Source of the DNA: Neisseria flavescens
GTDB lineage: Bacteria > Pseudomonadota > Gammaproteobacteria > Burkholderiales > Neisseriaceae
Direction: 5' to 3'
Assembly: GCF_005221285.1 (NCBI RefSeq)
Contig: NZ_CP039886.1
Coordinates: forward strand, 1,426,001 to 1,490,000
DNA: 64,000 nt
Below are positions 1 to 9,045 of this stretch, piece after piece. A program made the position numbers and the translations under genes. Every line of letters begins with the position of its first letter. Position 1 is the stretch's first letter. The notes under the pieces were generated by a model, which saw nothing but the letters and a program-made list of their open reading frames with translations, was not told the DNA's origin and ran no database searches.

Positions 1-956
1 ATTTCACAAATGAATTTAAGGATTACCTCCTTAAGGGGTGTGAAATGGTTTGTATCGAATTAGATAACTTAGATGAGGCTTTTCAATTTTTTGATTCACA
101 AAATGCCAGAGGCAAACCTTTAGAATCTTATGACCTCTTAAAAGCTTATCATTTAAGAGACATGAGGGATAAAGACAAGAAGGTCATTCACCAATGTGTC
201 GAACGCTGGGAAAAATCTGCAATGTCTAATGATATAAATAATTTAGATAAAATTATCAATTATATCTTATTTAGACTTCGCCGCTGGCATTACAAAGAGA
301 ATGCAGAAATATTTACATCAGATGAATTAGATACATTTAAAGGCGTTCATAAAAAAGTTGATTATCCTTACTTACACGGAATATTAGCTACTCATGCCAT
401 ACAAAAATTATCACATGAAAATCCATTTTTATACCGATCGATATCAGCATTTCAGTCTACACAAGTGCTAATCAATGGAAAATATTTCTTTGATTATATT
501 GAATATTATACAGCCATTTATGCAAGACTATTTAGAGAAGAGAATGGATTACTAAGTAAAATTCATAAGATCAAAAGAATTGATTTGCCAGAAGGGCTAA
601 TAGCTTTCTTAAACAATCATAACTACAGTTATCGCGTTGGTGATAAATATATTAGAAATCTATTTGAATGTACCGTATTGTTCTACTTTGATAAATTTGG
701 AGAAAGCCACTTTGAAGAATTTATAACCAAAGCTTTTCTATGGGCTTACCGTATTCGGGTAGAATATAAGCGCATTACCTTTGAGACCATTGAAAAGAAG
801 GCTCATGATGCAGCAGGATTAATTTCTTATATTGAAAGATCCATTACTCCCGAACAAGTAATGCGTTTTATTCAAAAAACTGAAAAAGTTAAATTTTCAG
901 AACATGTAGACAATACAATAAAAGAGATTTTGGAAATTAAAGATGAAAACAAATAA
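1..956 (+). CDS. DUF262-family protein, 5' end outside window
   Basis: The reading frame is open from the first bases of the window, so the ATG at 45 is probably internal and the true start lies upstream. The visible part opens with the end of a DUF262 (ParB/sulfiredoxin-like) domain: FFDSQNARGKPLESYDLLKA matches the family's F..lN.rGkpL...DLlka motif. The remaining ~240 residues are helical-looking and contain no HNH or DUF1524 signature that I can see. It overlaps the next gene by 14 bp, so the two are surely co-translated. Base composition is much more AT-rich than the core genes to the right, which suggests horizontal acquisition. DUF262 is the GmrS part of GmrSD modification-dependent restriction enzymes; a defence role is inferred, not shown. 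Confidence 0.8.
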   Translation, partial: FTNEFKDYLLKGCEMVCIELDNLDEAFQFFDSQNARGKPLESYDLLKAYHLRDMRDKDKKVIHQCVERWEKSAMSNDINNLDKIINYILFRLRRWHYKENAEIFTSDELDTFKGVHKKVDYPYLHGILATHAIQKLSHENPFLYRSISAFQSTQVLINGKYFFDYIEYYTAIYARLFREENGLLSKIHKIKRIDLPEGLIAFLNNHNYSYRVGDKYIRNLFECTVLFYFDKFGESHFEEFITKAFLWAYRIRVEYKRITFETIEKKAHDAAGLISYIERSITPEQVMRFIQKTEKVKFSEHVDNTIKEILEIKDENK

Positions 957-2901
957 TGATTACGTAAAAACATTAACCATAAATGAATTATTGAATAAGA
1001 AGGACAAATATATTATCCCTATTTATCAACGTAATTACGCATGGGGAGATGATGAGATCAGCCTTCTTATCCAAGACCTATGGAATGCATATGAAAAAAA
1101 TAAGGATAAGAATAATTATTATATTGGCAGCTTAGTCATTTATAAAAGAGGAAATGGAGATTTAGAAGTCATAGACGGACAACAACGATTGACCACACTG
1201 ACTTTAATCATGCACTACTTAAAATCAGATACCTTTGTTAGAAATGTATACTTTGAGCATAGAAATGACTCCAACTATGCCTTAGGGCATCTTAACTCTG
1301 ACTCCATACCTGATGTTTTTAAAAATGCTTTAAAATCAATAAAAAAATATTGGGAAACTGAGAGAACAGAAAAAGAAGGAATGGGTTTGGCAGAGTTCTT
1401 ACAAGAAAACGTTAAAATTATTAGAACCGAAGTACCCAAAGACACCGACCTCAATCATTACTTTGAAATTATGAATACGCGGGGAGAGCAATTAGAAAAA
1501 CATGAGGTTATCAAGGCTGCTTTAATGGAGGTTTTAGACACTGATAGTGAACGCTCTATTTTTGCCAAAATTTGGGATGCGTGTTCTGACATGAGCCGAT
1601 ATGTTGTAATGGGAATCAACCCGTCATCACTTAGAGAAAATATTTTTGGCAAGAATTGGGAAAATACTATTCCAAAAAAATTTAATGAAATTATTGAGAA
1701 TATTGCTGGTACAGAAAAAATTCAACATTCAGATAACGGCTCCGCAAATGAAGAACAATCAATTCTTCAATTAATAACCGCCAATAATGGGGATATCCAC
1801 TCCTCCCAAGAAAAAACAAACGAGCTTACAGATGGGCGTTTTAATTCTGTTATTGATTTCCCTAACTTTTTGATGCATATCTTGAAAATTTATCTAGAAA
1901 CTAGTGGCATTAACAAAATTACCTTTAAAGAGATTCCTCTGGATGAAAAAGAACTTTGGCATGTTTTTGACAAAGAAGACTGGAACAAAGAAAAGATCGT
2001 AAATTTCATAGATATATTGCTATCTTGTCGGCATTTATTTGATAAATATATTATTAAATCAAATTCACCACACTCAGAAAATGAGCATTGGTCTTTACGG
2101 AAAATTAAAAAAATATCAGATAATTATTACTATAAAAATGTTTTTAGTAACGACAATGACGATAATAATGATTCCAATGATACTGAAGAAACTAATGATA
2201 AAACTAAGAACGCAATAATGTTGCTTTCTATGTTTCATGTTTCCAATCCATCCCGAATCTATAAAAACTGGCTATATGCTACATTGCGTTGGTTATTCGA
2301 GAATAAGAAAAATATTACTCAGAAGACATATATTCAGTTTCTTGAAAATCTTTGTGATAAATTTTATTTTGAAAACAACTGCAATGGAAACAGGGATTTT
2401 ATGGAAATTATCTTAAATGATAAATACACCACCCCTTCAGTCCATAAGACTTGGAATGATGGAGTAAACGTCCCAAACTTTGTGTTTAATCGATTAGATT
2501 ATCAATTATGGAAATATCAAGACAAGGTAGAGGTCTTTTCAGCTATTAACCAATCTAAAAAATCTATCTGGGAAAATTTTAGATTTAGTTTTAGAAGCTC
2601 AGTTGAACACCATTACCCACAAAATCCCTCTCAAGATTTTGGCCTAGATAAATTAGATACAAATGTCTTAGATAATTTTGGCAATCTATATTTGTTATCT
2701 CAAAGTAAAAATTCCAGTTTCAGCAATAAACTTCCAGATTGGAAACGGCAGTATTACAAAGAAAAGGATACTTATGATAGCTTAAAACAAGCTATTATGA
2801 TGAGTTACGAAAACTGGACAGAAAGCGAGATAAAAGAGCATGAGAAAAAAATGCTATTAATCTTAAATGAACCACTGACTGACTCATCATATCAACCATA
2901 A
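943..2901 (+). CDS. DUF262 and DUF1524 domain protein, GmrSD-like
   Basis: This 652-residue protein has an N-terminal DUF262 domain with two hallmark motifs: IPIYQRNYAW (about residues 25-34) and IDGQQRLTTL (about 76-86). These are the nucleotide-binding/NTPase signatures of GmrS-type proteins. Near the C-terminus VEHHYPQNP (from about residue 552) followed by NFGNLYLLS and a downstream N..FSNK fits DUF1524, a His-Me finger nuclease-like fold found in GmrD. An acidic low-complexity stretch rich in D, N and E lies near residues 404-425. It starts 14 bp inside the upstream DUF262 gene, implying translational coupling. The AT-rich composition differs from the flanking core genome. Most likely role: restriction of modified or foreign DNA; substrate unknown. 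Confidence 0.8.
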   Translation: MKTNNDYVKTLTINELLNKKDKYIIPIYQRNYAWGDDEISLLIQDLWNAYEKNKDKNNYYIGSLVIYKRGNGDLEVIDGQQRLTTLTLIMHYLKSDTFVRNVYFEHRNDSNYALGHLNSDSIPDVFKNALKSIKKYWETERTEKEGMGLAEFLQENVKIIRTEVPKDTDLNHYFEIMNTRGEQLEKHEVIKAALMEVLDTDSERSIFAKIWDACSDMSRYVVMGINPSSLRENIFGKNWENTIPKKFNEIIENIAGTEKIQHSDNGSANEEQSILQLITANNGDIHSSQEKTNELTDGRFNSVIDFPNFLMHILKIYLETSGINKITFKEIPLDEKELWHVFDKEDWNKEKIVNFIDILLSCRHLFDKYIIKSNSPHSENEHWSLRKIKKISDNYYYKNVFSNDNDDNNDSNDTEETNDKTKNAIMLLSMFHVSNPSRIYKNWLYATLRWLFENKKNITQKTYIQFLENLCDKFYFENNCNGNRDFMEIILNDKYTTPSVHKTWNDGVNVPNFVFNRLDYQLWKYQDKVEVFSAINQSKKSIWENFRFSFRSSVEHHYPQNPSQDFGLDKLDTNVLDNFGNLYLLSQSKNSSFSNKLPDWKRQYYKEKDTYDSLKQAIMMSYENWTESEIKEHEKKMLLILNEPLTDSSYQP

Positions 2902-3015
2902 TCGGCACTTAACATATCTCTCCATCATTGCATTCGTCCGTCTATCGGATAATCATTGCATTTATTCGATATGTCATGATACTGTCCAAAAAAATATGAC
3001 TATTAGGAGTTCTTC

Positions 3016-4758
3016 ATGTCCGAACAGCAAAAATACTTTTCTACCCAAGACGGTACTTCGCTTTTCTACCGCTATCGCCCTGCTGCCGATGGTTCTTCCG
3101 ACAAAGCCATTGTGCTGTTCCATCGCGGGCATGAGCACTCCGGGCGGATGATGTTTGTAGCGGATGAGCTGGGTTTTGATGATTTTTCTTATTTCGCTTG
3201 GGATGCGCGCGGTCATGGTTATAGTCCTGGTGAACGCGGCGATAGTCCGAGTATCGGCACTTCGGTTTCAGACGTAGATGATTTTATCCGACACATTCAA
3301 AGCGAATACGGCATCAAACCTGAAAACATTTGCGTGATTGCGCAAAGTGTCGGAGCAGTATTGGTTTCTACTTGGTTGCACGATTACGCGCCGAAAATCC
3401 GTTGCGCCGTATTGGCTTCGCCTGCGTTCAAAGTCAAACTCTATGTTCCGTTTGCCCGTACCGGTTTGAAAATTATGCAAAAATGGCGTGGCAATTTCTT
3501 TGTCAACAGCTATGTCAAAGCCCACTATCTGACCCACAACGTCGAACGTCAAAAAAGCTACGACAATGATCCGCTTATTGCCCACGCTATTTCTGTGCGC
3601 ATCCTGCTGGGTTTATATGAAGCGGCTGAACGTGTGGTTGCCGATGCACAAGCGATTACTACGCCTGTACAACTGTTGATTTCAGGCAATGATTGGGTCG
3701 TTCATCACAAACCGCAACACGATTTCTACAACCGTTTGGGCAGCCATATTAAAGAGCGCCATATCCTACCCGGTTTCTACCACGACACCTTGGGCGAGCA
3801 AAACCGTGAAATCGCTTTTGTTGAAATGCGCCGTTTTATCCGCGAGCGTTTCAATCAGCCTTTGCAACAAGTCGATCTGACTCAAGCGCACTTGTTTGGA
3901 GACAGCCGTCGCGAAGCTGACGAACTGGCGACGCCTTTGCCTGTTTGTATGCCTCGCGGCGCATTTTGGGCAACATATCGTGCCTCGCTCAAACTGGGTT
4001 CGCGCTGGAGTGAAGGCTTGAGAATCGGTCAAGAAACAGGCTTTGACTCGGGCAGCACACTGGATTACGTCTACCGCAATCAACCGCAAGGCAGCAATGC
4101 TTTCGGCGTATGGGTGGACAAATACTATCTCAACGCCATCGGCTGGCGCGGCATTCGCCAACGCAAAGTCAATATCGGCAAAGCCATTCAGACGGCCTCA
4201 GCCAAACTGCGTGAAGCAGGCAAACCTGTACACGTTTTGGATATTGCGTCCGGTCATGGCCGCTATGTATTGGACGCACTGACTGCCGACACATTGCCTG
4301 ATTCCGTACGCTTGCGCGATTACAGTCCGATTAATGTCGAAGCCGGCCGCAAGCTGATTGCCGAGCGTGGCTTACAAGAAATGGTAACCTTCAATGAAGT
4401 CAATGCCTACGATCGCGCCAATTATCACGATTTACAGCCGCGCCCTACCTTGGGCATCGTCTCCGGCCTGCACGAATTGTTTGCCGACAACGATTTGATT
4501 TTGAACTCGCTCTACGGTTTCGGCGAAGCCATTGAAACCGGCGGCTACCTGATCTACACCGGCCAGCCGTGGCATCCGCAACTGGAAATGATTGCCCGCG
4601 CCCTGACCAGCCACAAAGCAGGTAGCCCAAACTGGGTAATGCGCCGCCGCAGTCAGCAGGAAATGGATCAGTTGGTTGAAAAAGCCGGTTTTGAAAAAAT
4701 CCATCAATGGATAGACGAAGACGGTATTTTCACCGTGAGCTTGGCAGTGAAGAAATAA
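3016..4758 (+). CDS. Bifunctional alpha/beta hydrolase / SAM-dependent methyltransferase (YnbC-like)
   Basis: The 580-residue protein has two domains. Residues ~15-280 look like a serine hydrolase of the monoacylglycerol lipase type, with the nucleophile in IAQSVGAV and a late His in GFYHDTL. Residues ~330-580 form a class I methyltransferase with the SAM motif VLDIASGHGR. Length and order match E. coli YnbC (about 585 residues). The start has a good ribosome site (AGGAG, 6 nt spacing). It heads a same-strand set of lipid-type genes, which suggests a phospholipid or lysophospholipid substrate; the real substrate is not known. A DUS inverted repeat lies directly behind it, so expression of the next gene may be partly independent. 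Confidence 0.82.
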   Translation: MSEQQKYFSTQDGTSLFYRYRPAADGSSDKAIVLFHRGHEHSGRMMFVADELGFDDFSYFAWDARGHGYSPGERGDSPSIGTSVSDVDDFIRHIQSEYGIKPENICVIAQSVGAVLVSTWLHDYAPKIRCAVLASPAFKVKLYVPFARTGLKIMQKWRGNFFVNSYVKAHYLTHNVERQKSYDNDPLIAHAISVRILLGLYEAAERVVADAQAITTPVQLLISGNDWVVHHKPQHDFYNRLGSHIKERHILPGFYHDTLGEQNREIAFVEMRRFIRERFNQPLQQVDLTQAHLFGDSRREADELATPLPVCMPRGAFWATYRASLKLGSRWSEGLRIGQETGFDSGSTLDYVYRNQPQGSNAFGVWVDKYYLNAIGWRGIRQRKVNIGKAIQTASAKLREAGKPVHVLDIASGHGRYVLDALTADTLPDSVRLRDYSPINVEAGRKLIAERGLQEMVTFNEVNAYDRANYHDLQPRPTLGIVSGLHELFADNDLILNSLYGFGEAIETGGYLIYTGQPWHPQLEMIARALTSHKAGSPNWVMRRRSQQEMDQLVEKAGFEKIHQWIDEDGIFTVSLAVKK

Positions 4759-4763
4759 AAATA

Positions 4764-4802
4764 AAGGCCGTCTGAACAATTTTTTAACTTTCAGACGGCC
4801 TT
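4764..4802 (+). terminator. Paired-DUS hairpin terminator
   Basis: AAGGCCGTCTGAA and its inverted copy TTCAGACGGCCTT form a 13-bp stem followed by T-rich sequence, just after the stop of the hydrolase/methyltransferase gene. Confidence 0.75.
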
Positions 4803-4823
4803 ATTTAAACCATCTACCTATCC

Positions 4824-6110
4824 ATGAAACCCACCCTCAAAACCTCCCTGCTCAAGCTGATCTTAGTCGGTATCCTGTTTTACACCAGCTACGGCCTCTC
4901 CAACCATTACGCAGCGTCGCTGGACTATGTGCCTGAAATCGCTTTTGCATGGGAGAGTAATATTCCGTTTTGGGCATGGACGATTGTGCCTTATTGGTCG
5001 CTGAACCTGATGTATGCCGCGGCATTTTTTCTTTGTCGTGATACACATGAACAAAACCGATATGTAGCGCACCTTGTAGCCGCCCAACTGATTGCGACTG
5101 TTTGCTTTGTGCTGTTTCCGCTGCGTTTCGGGTGGCCTAAACCGCCTGCCGATGGGCTGTCAGGCTGGCTGTTTGATTCATTGGCTGCATTTGATTTGCC
5201 GTACAACCAAGCGCCATCTTTACATATCGCGTTGGCGATTATCGTGAGTGCATTTTATTGGACGCGCTTTCCCAAAATCCGCCTGCCGCTTTTCTTATGG
5301 CAAAGCCTGATTGCCTTGTCGGTACTGACGACTTATCAACATCATTTTATTGACGTGCCGACCGGAGCATTGCTTGGCTGGCTGGTGTTGTGGGTTTTCC
5401 CGCATCAGACGACTTCGCCGTTAAAACTGGGCTTGAGTGATGTACGCTCAAGAAAGATTGCGCTGCTGTATTTGCTTGGCGCGTGTTTAATGGCTTTGCC
5501 TGCACTGCTGGGTGGCGCGTGGCTGTGGTTGATATGGATTAGCGTGTCTTTGCTGATGGTGGCCTTTGCCTATTTGAATGGAAATGCAAACGTATTCCAA
5601 AAACAGGCTAACGGTAAATTATCGGCTGCAGCGACGGTTTTGCTGTTGCCTTATCTGGTGGGCGTACGGCTAAACATGGCGTATTGGTTACGCGGTAAGG
5701 CGAAAACGGCACAAGTCCGCCATGATGTATGGATTGGCAGCGTTTTGAGGATTTCAAACCATTTGCCTGCCGTATTGGATGTATGCGCCGAATATCCCTG
5801 CCGTAGCTATCATGGAGAATATCGCCCCCTGCCTTTACTGGATATGGTAACGCCGTCTGAAAACGATTTGGTTCAGACGGCCTTGATATTGGAAACCTTA
5901 CGCCAAAAACACGGCAAAGTGCTGGTATGTTGCGCTTTAGGTTATGGAAGAAGTGCCGCAGTGGTGCTGACGTGGCTGCTGGTCTATGGTGGCTGCAAAG
6001 ACTTGGCGCAAGCGAAGGCCGAACTCAAGCAGGCTCGGCCGCAAATGGTATTATCGCCGGCCACTGCCCAAGCAGTCGAAGCTGCTGCCAACCGTTTAAA
6101 ACAAGGATAA
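4824..6110 (+). CDS. PAP2 phosphatase fused to dual-specificity phosphatase (YnbD-like)
   Basis: The 428-residue membrane protein has many hydrophobic segments in residues 10-300. The PAP2-type signature is split between NQAPSLHIAL and HHFIDVPTGALLG, which carry the catalytic His residues. The C-terminal ~120 residues are a dual-specificity/tyrosine phosphatase domain with the P-loop CALGYGRS (C-x5-R). Size and fusion match E. coli YnbD (about 430 residues). It probably dephosphorylates a lipid intermediate. A complete DUS inverted pair (5852-5881) lies inside the reading frame and encodes PSENDLVQTA just before the phosphatase domain. The stop overlaps the start of the next gene (TAATG). Confidence 0.82.
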   Translation: MKPTLKTSLLKLILVGILFYTSYGLSNHYAASLDYVPEIAFAWESNIPFWAWTIVPYWSLNLMYAAAFFLCRDTHEQNRYVAHLVAAQLIATVCFVLFPLRFGWPKPPADGLSGWLFDSLAAFDLPYNQAPSLHIALAIIVSAFYWTRFPKIRLPLFLWQSLIALSVLTTYQHHFIDVPTGALLGWLVLWVFPHQTTSPLKLGLSDVRSRKIALLYLLGACLMALPALLGGAWLWLIWISVSLLMVAFAYLNGNANVFQKQANGKLSAAATVLLLPYLVGVRLNMAYWLRGKAKTAQVRHDVWIGSVLRISNHLPAVLDVCAEYPCRSYHGEYRPLPLLDMVTPSENDLVQTALILETLRQKHGKVLVCCALGYGRSAAVVLTWLLVYGGCKDLAQAKAELKQARPQMVLSPATAQAVEAAANRLKQG

Positions 6111-6487
6111 TGATGAACAACGCAACCGACAGCCATATTACTGCCCACCTACTTTCTACTGCATATTATGTTGCCGCCTGTAATGCCTTGCTGCTCGCCT
6201 TGTCGGTAAAACATGGCGGCGCATGGTTTGCGGTGCAACTTGTCTTGGCAGCGGTTTTGCTGTACTGCCATATCTGCATTCACTTCGACCGCCGCGTATT
6301 CCAAGACTTTGCCGACAACCGCTACTCTCCTGAAGACTTCGACCACGCCTTACAGCAAAACGGTTTGCGTCAAATTTCAGGCAGCCGTACTTTGGCCCAA
6401 CGGATAAACGGCGCACTTTCCCTATGGCGCAAAAGCTTATACCTGACCACCGCACAATTTTTAATTTTGCTTATCCAAAGCATTTGA
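6110..6487 (+). CDS. Small membrane protein of unknown function in lipid operon
   Basis: I do not recognise this 125-residue protein. The start overlaps the preceding stop (TAATG; a second ATG follows at once at 6113). Two hydrophobic stretches (about residues 13-30 and 38-55) precede a polar, charged middle and a final hydrophobic stretch (LTTAQFLILLIQS), suggesting about three membrane segments. In ynb-type operons this place may hold a CDP-alcohol phosphatidyltransferase, but the DGxxAR...GxxxDxxxD motif of that family is absent. Tight coupling implies a role with the phosphatase or acyltransferase next to it. Confidence 0.6.
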   Translation: MMNNATDSHITAHLLSTAYYVAACNALLLALSVKHGGAWFAVQLVLAAVLLYCHICIHFDRRVFQDFADNRYSPEDFDHALQQNGLRQISGSRTLAQRINGALSLWRKSLYLTTAQFLILLIQSI

Positions 6488-6550
6488 TTATTTTAGCTGA
6501 TTTACCCAAACCAAATCCTTAGCGGTATCTCACTCCCAAAGGCAGAAACA

Positions 6551-7258
6551 ATGAAAAACTTCCTCAAAAAACAACTTGCCTGGCTGACCGACCAAGCCTT
6601 GTGTCTGTCGGTCTCTTTTCTTACAGGCGTACGCCCTAAAAGTCCGCGTGAGCTGACATTCAATCAGCACCAAAAGGTCTATTACGCCAATCACGGCAGC
6701 CATGGCGATTTTGTGCTGGTGTGGATTTCCCTGCCCCGCCGCTGGCGTTTATCCACGCGCCCAGTCGCCGGTTCGGATTACTGGCTGACAAGCAAACTCA
6801 AACGCTTCATCATTCAAAACGTTTTCAATGCCTTGCTGATTCCGCGTCATAACGATAATCCGCAAGCAATTACCGAACAAATGAAAGACGCGCTGAACGC
6901 AGGCGACTCCTTGATTATTTTCCCTGAAGGCACGCGTAATACTGATGACAACACCATCCTGCTGCCGTTCAAGTCCGGCATTTATCATCTGGCAAAAAGC
7001 AAACCCGATACCGAATTTGTGCCGATTTGGATCGACAACATCAGCCGCGTACTGCCCAAAGGCAAAATCCTGCCTATCCCGCTTTTGTGTGAAGTCCATA
7101 TCGGACAGCCGCTTACCTTGCAGGAAAACGAAGACAAAGACAACTTTTTGACACGCAGCCGTGAAGCGTTGCTGGCACTCAGGCCGTCTGAAAACGACCG
7201 CGGCGAGCTTCGCCAAAATAAACCTGAAGTTCATCAAAACAAAGGAGGACAAGCATGA
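6551..7258 (+). CDS. PlsC-type lysophospholipid acyltransferase
   Basis: The 235-residue protein shows the acyltransferase motif I NHGSHGDF (NHx4D) near residue 39 and motif III FPEGTRN near residue 125. It would transfer an acyl chain to a lysophospholipid such as 1-acylglycerol-3-phosphate at the inner membrane. It is shorter than, and distinct from, a typical essential PlsC, and its operon partners suggest a specialised lipid. A DUS near the 3' end encodes RPSENDRG, probably a surface tail. The last codons overlap the next gene by 4 bp. Confidence 0.82.
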   Translation: MKNFLKKQLAWLTDQALCLSVSFLTGVRPKSPRELTFNQHQKVYYANHGSHGDFVLVWISLPRRWRLSTRPVAGSDYWLTSKLKRFIIQNVFNALLIPRHNDNPQAITEQMKDALNAGDSLIIFPEGTRNTDDNTILLPFKSGIYHLAKSKPDTEFVPIWIDNISRVLPKGKILPIPLLCEVHIGQPLTLQENEDKDNFLTRSREALLALRPSENDRGELRQNKPEVHQNKGGQA

Positions 7259-8244
7259 GCCTTTCTACGACTTCCCAACAAATCATCGTCGAACAAGCCG
7301 CCGCTCATCTGACTCCGCAAGCCAGCTATATTTTTGTCGGCGTGTTTGCCGTATTGTGTTTTGCCAGCATTATCGGACAATGGCTCAAGCGTAAAAACGG
7401 CGCAGATAATGCCACCATCGCCAACCTCAATGCCCGTATTTACGCATGGTGGCTGATGACGCTGGTGTTGCTGGGCGCGTTTTGGTTCGGCAAAATCGGG
7501 ACGGTTGTACTGTTTTTCCTGATTTCATTTGCCGCACTACGCGAGTTTATGACCCTCGTCTATCGCCGCCGCAGCGACTATTACAGCATGGTGGTCTGCT
7601 TTTACCTGCTGCTGCCGGTGCAATACTATTTCGTCTATGACGGCTGGTATGGTATGTTCAGCATTTTTATTCCGGTTTACGGCTTTTTGATACTGCCGAT
7701 TATTGCCAGCCTCAGCGGCCAAACCGCGCATTTTTTGGAGCGCGCCGCCAAAACACAATGGATGGCGATGATTTGCATCTTCTGTCTGTCCCATGTTCCG
7801 GCACTGATGTTTCTGGACATGGACGGCTTCGATAATAGCAACAATATCCTGTTGCTGATCTTCCTGATTGGTGCGGTGCAAGTATCGGACGTGTTGCAAT
7901 ACGTTTGGGGCAAACTGATTGGCGGTGCAAAAATCATGCCTTCGCTTTCCCCGTCCAAAACCATTTCCGGCACTATCGGCGGTATTTTATCGGCCACTGC
8001 CATTGCCGCGTTGATGGCACCGATTACACCGTTCTCCCACATCCAAGCGGCCGTTATCGGCTTTATCGTCTGTCTGATGGGCTTCTTTGGCGGCCTGGTT
8101 ATGTCCGCCATCAAACGCGATTACGGAGTTAAAGACTGGGGCAATATGATACGCGGCCACGGCGGCATGCTTGACCGCGTGGATTCGATTTGTTTTGCCG
8201 CACCCGTGTTTTTCCACATCACCCGTTATTTCTGGAACGGCTAA
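7255..8244 (+). CDS. CdsA-like phosphatidate cytidylyltransferase (YnbB-like)
   Basis: This 329-residue polytopic membrane protein carries CTP_transf_1 family features: SPSKTISGTIGG followed near the C-terminus by SAIKRDYGVKDWGNMIRGHGG and LDRVDS, the conserved K-D...GHGG-x-LDR-x-DS signature. It should make CDP-activated lipid from phosphatidic acid and CTP. The start overlaps the acyltransferase gene by 4 bp. The operon thus has the enzyme making the CDP-lipid but no visible enzyme using it. A housekeeping cdsA is presumably elsewhere. A paired-DUS terminator follows at once. Confidence 0.85.
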   Translation: MSLSTTSQQIIVEQAAAHLTPQASYIFVGVFAVLCFASIIGQWLKRKNGADNATIANLNARIYAWWLMTLVLLGAFWFGKIGTVVLFFLISFAALREFMTLVYRRRSDYYSMVVCFYLLLPVQYYFVYDGWYGMFSIFIPVYGFLILPIIASLSGQTAHFLERAAKTQWMAMICIFCLSHVPALMFLDMDGFDNSNNILLLIFLIGAVQVSDVLQYVWGKLIGGAKIMPSLSPSKTISGTIGGILSATAIAALMAPITPFSHIQAAVIGFIVCLMGFFGGLVMSAIKRDYGVKDWGNMIRGHGGMLDRVDSICFAAPVFFHITRYFWNG

Positions 8245-8249
8245 ACTTC

Positions 8250-8282
8250 AGGCCGTCTGAAAGCTGTTTTTCAGACGGCCTT
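8250..8282 (+). terminator. Paired-DUS hairpin terminator
   Basis: AGGCCGTCTGAA and the inverted TTCAGACGGCCT are separated by a short loop, closing the lipid operon. Confidence 0.75.
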
Positions 8283-8352
8283 GAATGTCTAAAACTGCCA
8301 GTCCTGCCAATTCGTTATACAATACGCAACCATTTGTTATTACACACACAAC

Positions 8353-9045
8353 ATGGATAAACCCTCTCCAATCTTTCCCATTTTTCTTGCGACGATTATC
8401 TTTGCCCTCATTGTTTGGTCAGGCATCAATCCCCATGACCGCGCAGTCTGGTACGCCGAAATCATTCCCGTAACATCCGTATTCTTCCTTCTGGTTGCCA
8501 CCTACCGCATTTTCCGTTTCAGCAACCTGGCCTACTTATTCATGAGTTTTTGGCTGATCATGCATTCCATCGGTGCATACTATACTTTTGCAGATGTGCC
8601 ATTTGAATCCATCAACCGCTTTGTCGAACCAATTTTGGGCGAAAACCGCAATCATTACGACCGTATTGCCCATTACATCATCGGCTTTTATGCCTATCCA
8701 ATGGCCGAGTGGCTGCTGCGCCGCAAGCTGTGCAACCTGCCGCTGGCTTTGTTTTTCGGTCTGTTCTTCATCATGAGCGTGGCTGCCGCCTATGAAATCA
8801 TCGAATGGCAATATGCCGTCATCGATGGCGGAGAAGCCGGGCTGGAGTTCTTGGGTTCTCAAGGCGATATTTGGGACGCACAAAAAGATATGCTTGCCGA
8901 TACTTTGGGCGCGTTAACTTCTCTGTTTATTTTTGTGTTTACCCGACCCGATAAACGTTTGGGTTTCTCATACAATCTACCCCTTTACAGCAAAAGGCCG
9001 TCTGAAACCAGATTTTCAGACGGCCTTTTTTATTTTTCTATTTAG
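8353..9045 (+). CDS. DUF2238 (YjdF-like) inner membrane protein
   Basis: The 230-residue protein has about six hydrophobic helices. The middle shows ENRNHYDRIAHYIIGFYAY, typical of the DUF2238/YjdF family, and YEIIEWQYA further on. Function is unknown. The last ~20 residues (KRPSETRFSDG onward) are encoded by the paired-DUS hairpin at 8992-9029. E. coli YjdF is about 209 residues, so this tail looks like read-through of terminator sequence after loss of an earlier stop. The start ATG at 8353 follows a short leader after the previous operon's terminator. Confidence 0.75.
   Translation: MDKPSPIFPIFLATIIFALIVWSGINPHDRAVWYAEIIPVTSVFFLLVATYRIFRFSNLAYLFMSFWLIMHSIGAYYTFADVPFESINRFVEPILGENRNHYDRIAHYIIGFYAYPMAEWLLRRKLCNLPLALFFGLFFIMSVAAAYEIIEWQYAVIDGGEAGLEFLGSQGDIWDAQKDMLADTLGALTSLFIFVFTRPDKRLGFSYNLPLYSKRPSETRFSDGLFYFSI
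8992..9029 (+). terminator. Paired-DUS hairpin inside the 3' end of the DUF2238 gene
   Basis: AAAAGGCCGTCTGAA and its inverted copy end in a T run (TTTTTT). The hairpin lies within the annotated reading frame, whose stop is only 16 bp further on. Confidence 0.65.
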
